Assembly: GCA_035702985.1 (NCBI GenBank) | Contig: DASSZD010000036.1 | Coordinates: forward strand, 1 to 52,972 | Source: JAKAXG01 sp035702985 | GTDB lineage: Bacteria > Actinomycetota > Acidimicrobiia > Acidimicrobiales > Palsa-688 | DNA length: 52,972 nt | Reading direction: 5' to 3' | Part shown: positions 33,455-39,894 of the stretch, piece by piece | Numbering within the stretch: position 1 is the stretch's first letter | How the letters are laid out: the number at the start of each line of letters is the position of its first letter | Position numbers and translations under genes: made by a program | The notes under the pieces: generated by a model | What the model saw: only the letters and a program-made list of their open reading frames with translations | What the model was told of the DNA's origin: nothing | The model's database searches: none

Positions 33455-34911
33455 GCCACCTCCTGGGGAACGTGGGGGAGCTTCTGGATGAACGTCGCGG
33501 CCGGGTCCGCCGCCGGGATGGAACTGTCCCCGATCCCGGCCAGGGCCCGGGCGGCGGACCTACCGCTGCGGACGGCCCCTTCCATGGTCGCCGGCCAGCC
33601 GGTGGCGGTCCATGCCCCGGCCAGGACCAGACCGGGTCGGGCGGTCCGGGCCGGGGGCCGGATCCGGTTGCTGCCGGGAGCGGCCCGGAAGGTCGCCCGG
33701 CGTTCCTTGGTTACGAGCGAATCGACGACAAGAGCCTCCCGGGCTGCCGGTAACAAGCGCACGACCTCCCGCGCGGCATCGGCTACGAGGGACTCGGGCC
33801 GCCTGCCGAGCAGGTCATCAGCGGCCGACAGGGATACAGCCAGGTACTGGCGGCCGTTCTGGGAGTTTCCCCGTTCCGGGCTGCTCAAACCGGATGATTC
33901 GCTGCGGTCGAACACCCACTGGATGGGCGAGCGGTACCCGGCGATCACCGGATCGGTCATGACGTGGCGGTCGAAGACCAGATGCACGTCGACGATCCCG
34001 GAGGAGCCCAGGCGGGGCCAAAGGTCCTGGCCCGGCACCACCCCGGCGGGCAGCACCTCGGTGGCCTCCTCGTGGGGCAGGGCGGCGACCACCGAGTCCA
34101 CAGCCAGGCCGCCGCCGTCCAGGTCGACCTGCCAGCCGGCCTCCGGGGACAGCGGGGAGACGGACCGGACCCGAGTCTGGCGCATCACTGTCACCCCGGA
34201 CCGTTCCAGGGCCCGGCCGGCGTGCTCTCCGTGCAGCCGCCCGAGAGGCACCCGGCTCCAACCCATGTCGGCGGCGGCGGGCGAGCTCAGCAGGCCGGTC
34301 CTGAACACCATGGCGGCGGTGGCCAGCGACGCCTCGGCGGCGGGCAGGTTGACGGTGGGCACGGTGATCAGGTCCCACACCGCGGCGATGGCCTCCGCCG
34401 ACTGGCCCCGGGCGGACAGCCACTCCCCGAAGGTGATGCGGTCCAGCGCCGGGTCGTCGAGGTCCAGCCGGGTCAGGCCGAGAAGCGCCCGGCCCAGCAT
34501 CAGACGGTCCCGGACAGTGATGTGGGGATAGGAGAGCAGGGAACCGGCCAGGTGGAGCGGTACGGGCAGGTCCCGCCGGCGCAGCCGGCCGACCACCGGG
34601 GCCGCCCCGGGGCCGGGGCCGGGGGCTACCACCGGGATGTCCAGCGGCCGGGCCGGGACCACGTCGCCGGCCGCCCCGATGCGATCGAGGAAGCCCAGGT
34701 AGGCGTCGCAGCACGCCAGGTACACGTGCTGACCGTTGTCCACCTCCAGGTCGTTGTGGCGGAAGGACCAGGTCAGGCCGCCCAACCGGCGGCGGCGCTC
34801 GACCAGCGTCACCTGTGCCCCGAGGTCCGCACACTCGAGCGCGGCGGCCAGGCCGGCCAGGCCGGCTCCCAGCACCGCCACGCGCCGGCCGGACAGGGGG
34901 CCTCCGCTCAC
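33451..34911 (-). CDS. hpnE: Hydroxysqualene dehydroxylase HpnE
   Basis: 486-residue FAD-dependent amine-oxidase/phytoene-desaturase-like protein that reduces hydroxysqualene to squalene. The dinucleotide-binding motif GAGLAG is at 15-20, followed by ERRRRLGGLTWSF; the C-terminal FAD stretch GLVLAGAWTATGWPATMEGAVRSG is diagnostic for the family. GTG 34911 overlaps the hpnD stop (GTGA). With HpnC and HpnD it makes squalene without a classical squalene synthase. Confidence 0.93.
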   Translation of the reverse strand: MSGGPLSGRRVAVLGAGLAGLAAALECADLGAQVTLVERRRRLGGLTWSFRHNDLEVDNGQHVYLACCDAYLGFLDRIGAAGDVVPARPLDIPVVAPGPGPGAAPVVGRLRRRDLPVPLHLAGSLLSYPHITVRDRLMLGRALLGLTRLDLDDPALDRITFGEWLSARGQSAEAIAAVWDLITVPTVNLPAAEASLATAAMVFRTGLLSSPAAADMGWSRVPLGRLHGEHAGRALERSGVTVMRQTRVRSVSPLSPEAGWQVDLDGGGLAVDSVVAALPHEEATEVLPAGVVPGQDLWPRLGSSGIVDVHLVFDRHVMTDPVIAGYRSPIQWVFDRSESSGLSSPERGNSQNGRQYLAVSLSAADDLLGRRPESLVADAAREVVRLLPAAREALVVDSLVTKERRATFRAAPGSNRIRPPARTARPGLVLAGAWTATGWPATMEGAVRSGRSAARALAGIGDSSIPAADPAATFIQKLPHVPQEVA

Positions 34912-35759
34912 GCCCGCCCCGCAGCCAGGGCCCGCACCGCCACCGCGCTCTTCTGCCACGCCGGTAGGGATACCCGTCTGGTGAGCACCGCGGCGGGATC
35001 CCGGCGGATGGTGGCCAGCAACCGGTGGTAGATCCCCGCCATGGCCGCCGTGCACGCCCGGGAGCGGCGGTCCAGCAACGGCAGCAGGGCCAGGCCCCTC
35101 TCGTACCACTCCTCGGCCCGGGCCGACTCGAAGGCGACCAGTGCCATCAGATCCTCCCGGCTGCCCTCCAGCGAACGGCTCACACCGAAGCGGTCCAGGT
35201 CGGCGCCGGGCAGGTACACCCGGCCCATGGTGGTGGAATCCTCGACGATGTCGCGCAGGATGTTGGTGATCTGCAGGGCCACGCCCAGGTCGTCGGCCAG
35301 GCTCTGGGCCCGGTCCGGGTCCCTGGTGCCGTACACGGCCAGGCTGAGCCGGCCCACGGTGCCCGCCACCCGCCGGCAGTAGCCGACCAGGTCGTCGAAG
35401 GTCTCGTAGCGGGTGCCGGCCACGTCCATCTCGCAACCCTCGATCAACTCCTCGAGGGCGGACACGGGCAGGGGGTAGCGCCGGCAGACGTCGGCCATGG
35501 CGGTGAGCACCGGGTCGGTGGGGTCCGCCTGCCCGCGCCGGAGGCCGTCGACGTCCTTGCGCAGGGCGGCCAGCGCCGAGACCTTCTCGGCGGCCGGGGC
35601 GTCGCCGTCACCGATGTCGTCGATGCGCCGGGCCAGGGCGTACAGAGCCGACATGGCCTGGCGCTTGGGGCGCGGCAGGAGTTTGATGCCGTAGGAAAAA
35701 TTGCGGGCCTCGGCGGCGGTGATCTCCTCGCAGCGCCGGTACGCCTGGTGCAGGTCCAC
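34908..35759 (-). CDS. hpnD: Presqualene diphosphate synthase HpnD
   Basis: 283-residue squalene/phytoene-synthase family protein that joins two farnesyl diphosphates into presqualene diphosphate. The first Asp motif is DDIGD at 47-51 and the second NILRDIVED at 166-174, with GRVYLP following, so both metal sites look intact. The start is GTG 35759, four bases after the hpnC stop, with GGGAGG upstream. HpnD and HpnC are related; the canonical DDxxD motif and position identify this one as HpnD. Confidence 0.93.
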   Translation of the reverse strand: MDLHQAYRRCEEITAAEARNFSYGIKLLPRPKRQAMSALYALARRIDDIGDGDAPAAEKVSALAALRKDVDGLRRGQADPTDPVLTAMADVCRRYPLPVSALEELIEGCEMDVAGTRYETFDDLVGYCRRVAGTVGRLSLAVYGTRDPDRAQSLADDLGVALQITNILRDIVEDSTTMGRVYLPGADLDRFGVSRSLEGSREDLMALVAFESARAEEWYERGLALLPLLDRRSRACTAAMAGIYHRLLATIRRDPAAVLTRRVSLPAWQKSAVAVRALAAGRA

Positions 35760-35763
35760 CGTC

Positions 35764-36696
35764 TCAGCGCCTCCCGGCCGGGCCGGGTCGCAACGACAGG
35801 AGCATGCGGCGGGCCACCCGGTCCGGGCGGGGTCGGCCGGCCGGTCGCAGGACGTCGAAGTGCCGATCGGCGATGGCGTCGAGGGCGGCGTGGCCCCCGG
35901 CCCAGAAGCCCGCCACGGCCACCCGGGGCCGCCCCGCCAGCAGGGACACGAGGGGACGGCCGCGGTCGAGCCAGTCCCGGGCCCGGGCCACCTCGAACGC
36001 CATCAGCGCCCGCAGCGCCGGTGACGGCGGGCCTCCGCCGGCCAGCTCCGCCCGGTCCACCCCGAAGCGGCGCAGGTCCTCGTCCGGCAGGTACACCCGG
36101 CCGGCCCGGGCGTCCTCCTGGACGTCCTGCCAGTGCTCGACCAGCTGCAGCCCGGTGCAGATGGCGTCGGAGAGCTCCACCCGGGCCGGGTCGGCCCGGC
36201 CGAAGGCGGCCAGCACCAGCCGGCCCACCGGGTCGGCCGACAGGCGGCAGTAGCTGCGCAGTTCGGCGAAGGTCCCGTACGAATGGACGGTCTGGTCCAG
36301 CCGGTTGGCCTCGATCAGGTCGAAGAGCGGTCCCGGATCGGCCCCCAGGGACCGCACCGAGCCGGCCGCTGCGGCCACCAGGGGATGCCGGCCGGCCGGG
36401 TCCTCCAGGGCGGCCCGGGTCTCCGCCTCCAGCCACTGCAGGGCGGCCATCCGGTCGCCCTCGTAGGCGTCGCCGATCTGGTCGACCAGCCGGGCGTACC
36501 CGTAGAAGGCCATCAGGTGCCGGCGGGCGGGCCGGGGCAGGATCACGGACGCGACGGTGAAGTTCTCGCCCGAGGACCGGCCGAGGATCTCTGAAGCGCT
36601 GGGCAGGCCGGGGGGAGGACCGCCGGCGTCGAAGGTGTAAGACAGTGACCGCGTGGTCACCAGATGTACGCGCTGGGGTGGGTCCGTGTCAAGCAC
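35764..36696 (-). CDS. hpnC: Hydroxysqualene synthase HpnC
   Basis: Squalene-synthase-family protein that turns presqualene diphosphate into hydroxysqualene. It has the FYGYARLVDQIGDAYEGD region, with a less regular first Asp motif than HpnD, and the second region LQLVEHWQDVQEDARAGRVYLP, whose HWQDV/FWQDV pattern marks HpnC. It is the first gene of the operon. The start is unclear: GTG 36696 gives 310 residues and GTG 36660 gives 298; neither has a ribosome-binding site. A promoter-like pair (36692-36663) and an inverted repeat (36660-36645) lie across this stretch, so the upstream start may not be transcribed from that promoter. Confidence 0.9.
   Translation of the reverse strand: MLDTDPPQRVHLVTTRSLSYTFDAGGPPPGLPSASEILGRSSGENFTVASVILPRPARRHLMAFYGYARLVDQIGDAYEGDRMAALQWLEAETRAALEDPAGRHPLVAAAAGSVRSLGADPGPLFDLIEANRLDQTVHSYGTFAELRSYCRLSADPVGRLVLAAFGRADPARVELSDAICTGLQLVEHWQDVQEDARAGRVYLPDEDLRRFGVDRAELAGGGPPSPALRALMAFEVARARDWLDRGRPLVSLLAGRPRVAVAGFWAGGHAALDAIADRHFDVLRPAGRPRPDRVARRMLLSLRPGPAGRR
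36645..36660. promoter_or_regulatory. Inverted repeat at the head of the hopanoid operon (candidate operator)
   Basis: On the + strand GTGACC (36645-36650) and GGTCAC (36655-36660) form perfect 6-bp arms separated by 4 bp. It lies immediately downstream of the candidate -10 box, where a TetR-type repressor would block transcription. The MerR/TetR hybrid regulator encoded just upstream is the obvious candidate binder. The repeat overlaps the beginning of the hpnC reading frame, so it might also be chance coding sequence. Confidence 0.45.
36663..36692 (-). promoter_or_regulatory. Candidate promoter of the hopanoid operon
   Basis: A perfect TTGACA (36692-36687) is separated by 18 bp from TACATC (36668-36663), a moderate -10 match. 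Initiation would fall near 36656, inside the inverted repeat. It lies within the longest version of the hpnC frame, which argues for a shorter HpnC or for a second promoter upstream. Confidence 0.45.
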
Positions 36697-36742
36697 CGCG
36701 GGGGTCAGGGCCCCGGATCGCAGAAGTCTGAAGTTACGGCGC

Positions 36743-37483
36743 TCAGTTGTGGTAATCGGGGGGCCAGTCGGGACCCACCGCCCACGACATGACCGTGGCG
36801 AACGCCGCCTCGATCACCCGCAAACCCTCCTGGAGGGCGGCCTCGTCGGGGTCGGCCCCGGCCCCCTCGACCCCGCTGAAAGGGCTACCGGCGGTGCGGG
36901 CCAGGGTTCGGAGCACCTTGCGGGCCAGTTCGGCGCTGGGCTCGTGGCCCTTGGCGGCGCGGGCGCCCAGCTCCAGCAGCAGCGGCAGGACGTCGGCCAC
37001 CACGTAGCCGAGCACCATGGCCACCTTCTGCGGGTCGTCCCGCAGGCCGGCCGGGCCGCCCAGGGGATCGAGGGCGGCGTGGAACCTCTCGGTGGCGTCG
37101 TCGAGCAGGGCCTCCACCGCCGCGGTCAGCAGCGCCTCCTTGGACTCGAAGTACCGGTAGACGTTGCCCTTGGCCATCTGGGCCGCCTCGGCGATGTCAC
37201 TGACCGACACCTCGGCGTAGCTGCGGGTCTTGAAGGCGTCCAGCGCCGCGGTCACGATCCGGGCCCGCACGTCGGCGTGCTCGGCCGACGACGCCCGGAT
37301 GCGCCGCAGCGCCTCCACGTGGGAGTCGTCGTAGACGAAGCGGTTGCCGGCCTGGCGGACCGGCGGCGGGATCTGGCCGGTACGCCGGTAGTGGTGGATG
37401 GTGCTGGCCGGCACGCCGGTACGCTCGACCACGTCGGAAAGGGTGAGCGGGGGAGCGGTGTCGGGCTCGGCGTCAGCGGCCAT
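36743..37483 (-). CDS. Hybrid MerR-TetR transcriptional regulator
   Basis: 246-residue regulator with two DNA-binding modules. Residues about 13-62 form a MerR-type winged helix (TLSDVVERTGVPASTIHHYRRTGQIPPP, then GNRFVYDDSHVEALRRIR). Residues about 72-120 form a TetR helix-turn-helix (IVTAALDAFKTRSYAEVSVSDIAEAAQMAKGNVYRYFESKEALL). The rest is a TetR-like ligand/dimerisation domain ending in WPPDYHN. ATG 37483 is the best start; a TTG at 37513 is possible. The gene is on the same strand and 47 bp upstream of hpnC, so it may regulate the hopanoid operon through the repeat at 36645, or it may control the neighbouring pirin gene. Its effector is unknown. Confidence 0.87.
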   Translation of the reverse strand: MAADAEPDTAPPLTLSDVVERTGVPASTIHHYRRTGQIPPPVRQAGNRFVYDDSHVEALRRIRASSAEHADVRARIVTAALDAFKTRSYAEVSVSDIAEAAQMAKGNVYRYFESKEALLTAAVEALLDDATERFHAALDPLGGPAGLRDDPQKVAMVLGYVVADVLPLLLELGARAAKGHEPSAELARKVLRTLARTAGSPFSGVEGAGADPDEAALQEGLRVIEAAFATVMSWAVGPDWPPDYHN

Positions 37484-37529
37484 GGCGCCAGTCTGCCCAC
37501 TCCGCGACCGCAAGTCGACTCCGCCTGTC

Positions 37530-38501
37530 CTACCGGTCCGTGTAGCCGGGCGGGATGCGACCCATGCGGCCCTTCTGGAAGTCCTCCACCGCCTGGGCCA
37601 GCTCGGCCCGGGTGTTCATCACGAACGGCCCGTAGTGGGCCACCGGCTCGCCGATGGGTCGGCCGCCGAGGATCAGCACCTCCAGGGCCGGGGTGGACCC
37701 GTCCTGGGCGCCGGCGGCCTCGGCCACCACGGTGTCGCCGTCGCCGAGCACGGCCAGCTGCCCGGCCCCGAACACGGCCCGGTCGGCGCCCACGAACCCC
37801 CGGCCGGCCAGGGCGTAGACCAGGGCGTTGGAAGCCCGGTCCCAGGGCAGCTCCAGCCGGGCCCCGGCGGCCACGGTGGCGTGGACCATGGTGATGGGGG
37901 TGTGGGTGGACCCCGGGCCGCGGTGGCCTCCCACCTCGCCGGCGATGACCCGGACCAGGGCGCCGCCGTCGGGGGAGGACAGCAGCGTCACCTGGTCCCG
38001 GCCGATGTCCTGGTAGCGGGGGTCCACCATCTTGCTGGCGGCCGGCAGGTTGACCCACAGCTGGATGCCGTGGAACAGGCCCCCGCTCATCACGAGCTGC
38101 TCGGGCGGCCGCTCGATGTGGAGGATCCCGCCGCCGGCGGTCATCCACTGGGTGTCGCCGTTGGTGATCACCCCGCCCCCGCCGGTCGAGTCATGGTGCT
38201 CGAACACCCCGTCGATCATGTAGGTGACCGTCTCGAAGCCCCGGTGGGGGTGCCAGGAGGTGCCCCGCGGCTCGCCCGGGCCGTAGTCGACCTCGCCCAT
38301 CTGGTCCATGTGGATGAACGGGTCCAGGGCGTCCACCGCCACCCCGGCGAAGGCCCGCCGGACCGGGAACCCCTCCCCCTCGAAGCCGGCCGGGGCGGTG
38401 GTCAGGCTGCGCACCCGCCGGGGCCGCAGGGGGGACCCGTCCGGGGCGGGTAGCTCGATCCTGGGCAGGCTGAGGATGTCCTCGACGGTGACAGCAGGCA
38501 T
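37530..38501 (-). CDS. Pirin family protein
   Basis: 323-residue bicupin. The N-terminal cupin carries the metal-binding pattern HPHRGFETVTYMIDG with a downstream HxD/E-type segment (EHHDSTG...ILHIE), and the C-terminal pirin domain has AGARLELP and a second cupin half (NALVYALAGRGFV). Pirins are iron-binding proteins; some have quercetinase activity, others act as cofactors, and the role here is unknown. ATG 38501 is preceded by GAGGAGG at good distance. It is divergent from the metallo-hydrolase gene; the 96-bp spacer contains repeated GCAA/TTGC half-sites. Confidence 0.92.
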   Translation of the reverse strand: MPAVTVEDILSLPRIELPAPDGSPLRPRRVRSLTTAPAGFEGEGFPVRRAFAGVAVDALDPFIHMDQMGEVDYGPGEPRGTSWHPHRGFETVTYMIDGVFEHHDSTGGGGVITNGDTQWMTAGGGILHIERPPEQLVMSGGLFHGIQLWVNLPAASKMVDPRYQDIGRDQVTLLSSPDGGALVRVIAGEVGGHRGPGSTHTPITMVHATVAAGARLELPWDRASNALVYALAGRGFVGADRAVFGAGQLAVLGDGDTVVAEAAGAQDGSTPALEVLILGGRPIGEPVAHYGPFVMNTRAELAQAVEDFQKGRMGRIPPGYTDR

Positions 38502-38548
38502 GGGTCCTCCTCTGATCCGGAGCGGGACGGCCGCCCGCACCGCGACGT

Positions 38549-38569
38549 GCAACTTCATTGCGTGCGCAA
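38549..38569. promoter_or_regulatory. Alternating GCAA/TTGC half-sites in the pirin/hydrolase divergent spacer
   Basis: GCAACTTCATTGC (38549-38561) and TTGCGTGCGCAA (38558-38569) are two overlapping inverted repeats built from the same GCAA/TTGC half-site. They lie 48-68 bp from the pirin start and about 30 bp from the hydrolase start, a likely place for a shared operator (MarR- or TetR-type). No protein can be named. Confidence 0.4.
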
Positions 38570-38597
38570 CTATTCCCGTCCCCGTAGGATCGGGGCG

Positions 38598-39320
38598 ATG
38601 ACCGACGACTCCGACCGGTTGTACCTGCGGCAGCTGCTGTCCGGCCGGGATCACGCCGTGGGCGACCCGCTGGCCACCCAGATGGTCAACTTCTGCTACC
38701 TGATCGGCGACCGCCGGGCGGGCCGGGCCCTGATCGTCGACCCGGCCTACGGGGTGGAGGAGATCGTGGACCGGGCCCGGGCCGACGGCATGGAGGTGGT
38801 GGGCGTCCTGGCCACCCACCACCATCCCGACCATGTGGGCGGGTCGATGATGGGCCACTCCATCGAGGGCCTCAGCCGGCTGCTGGAGCTGATCTCGGTG
38901 CCCGTTCACGCCCACCGGGAGGAGGCGGCGCTGATCTGCCGGGTGACCGGGCTCGATCCCTCCGACGTGGTGGCCCACCACAGCGGGGACCGGGTTGCGG
39001 TCGGCTCGGTGGAAGTGGAGCTGCTGCACACCCCCGGCCACACCCCGGGCAGCCAGTGCTTCCTGGTGGACGGGATGCTGGTGGCCGGCGACACCCTCTT
39101 CCTGGAGGGCTGCGGGCGCACCGATCTGCCCGGCAGCGATCCGGCCGCCATGTTCGCCAGCCTGCAGAAGCTGGCGTCGCTGCCGGACTCGACGGTCGTC
39201 TACCCCGGCCATCAGTACTCGCGGCCGTCCCGGGCCACGCTGGCCGCCGTCAAGGAGATCAACTCTGTGTTCAAGCCGCCCACCGTGGACGCCTGGCTGA
39301 GGGTGTTCGGCGGTCAGTAG
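38598..39320 (+). CDS. Metallo-beta-lactamase fold hydrolase (glyoxalase II-like)
   Basis: 240-residue metallo-hydrolase. The metal motif HxHxDH is H74-x-H76-x-D78-H79 (THHHPDHVGG), a further ligand is in LLHTPGHTPGS, the bridging Asp is in VAGDTLF, and a last His is in VYPGHQYS. This is the glyoxalase II / persulfide-dioxygenase-like branch; the substrate is not clear. ATG 38598 has GGGG just upstream. It is divergent from pirin and overlaps the convergent BldD-like gene by 7 bp at its 3' end. Confidence 0.9.
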   Translation: MTDDSDRLYLRQLLSGRDHAVGDPLATQMVNFCYLIGDRRAGRALIVDPAYGVEEIVDRARADGMEVVGVLATHHHPDHVGGSMMGHSIEGLSRLLELISVPVHAHREEAALICRVTGLDPSDVVAHHSGDRVAVGSVEVELLHTPGHTPGSQCFLVDGMLVAGDTLFLEGCGRTDLPGSDPAAMFASLQKLASLPDSTVVYPGHQYSRPSRATLAAVKEINSVFKPPTVDAWLRVFGGQ

Positions 39321-39823
39321 CGCAGGCCCAGCTCCACCAGTCGCTTCTCCATGGACACCACGTCCCGCTCGAGGAAGCGGGCCAGGGCCTTGAGGTCGTC
39401 GGAGCGGATGGTGACGGTGGTCCCGTGGAAACCCGACCTCGAGTTGAGGATGGAGTTGACGTAGCGCCGGACGATCTGACCCTCGATGGCCTCGGTCTCG
39501 TTGAGACGGCCCAGGTCGATGGTCAGCGGCCGCTTGGGGGCGAACGGCTCGCCGGCGTGGCCCTCGCCCCCCCCGCCCACGGCCGGCGGTCCCGAGGCGG
39601 GCAGGATCTGGTCCACCGGCACCCGGTAGAACTGGGCCAGCCGCTGCAGCCGGAGGATGGAGATGACCCGCTCGCCCCGTTCGTAGGCGCCGAGCACCGA
39701 CGCCTTGAACTCCCGGCCGGATGACTCCTCCACCGCCAGCAGGCTCAGGCCCCTCTGGCGGCGCAGCGCCCTGAGGCGGTCACCGACGGCCCTCGTGTAT
39801 GTCAGGGGAACCTCGTCCGGCAC
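39314..39823 (-). CDS. BldD-like developmental/transcriptional regulator
   Basis: 169-residue protein related to BldD, the actinobacterial master regulator controlled by cyclic di-GMP. Residues about 9-75 are an XRE helix-turn-helix (VGDRLRALRRQRGLSLLAVEESSG, then SVLGAYERGERVISILRLQRLAQFYRVPVDQIL). A Gly-rich linker follows, then a C-terminal domain like BldD's (PLTIDLGRL...). BldD binds cyclic di-GMP with RGD-X8-RQDD; here the aligned stretch reads RSG-X8-RSDD (129-143), so the first Asp is lost but the second half is kept. Binding may be weakened or altered. GTG 39823 follows GGAGG. A diguanylate cyclase is encoded at 50936. The gene sits between a hydrolase and glgX. Confidence 0.85.
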   Translation of the reverse strand: MPDEVPLTYTRAVGDRLRALRRQRGLSLLAVEESSGREFKASVLGAYERGERVISILRLQRLAQFYRVPVDQILPASGPPAVGGGGEGHAGEPFAPKRPLTIDLGRLNETEAIEGQIVRRYVNSILNSRSGFHGTTVTIRSDDLKALARFLERDVVSMEKRLVELGLRY

Positions 39824-39894
39824 GGCGGCCACCTCCGGAGCAGATCGTATCGACCACCCTTTCGCCGGAGCGGACCGACGACCGAAAAATGGCT

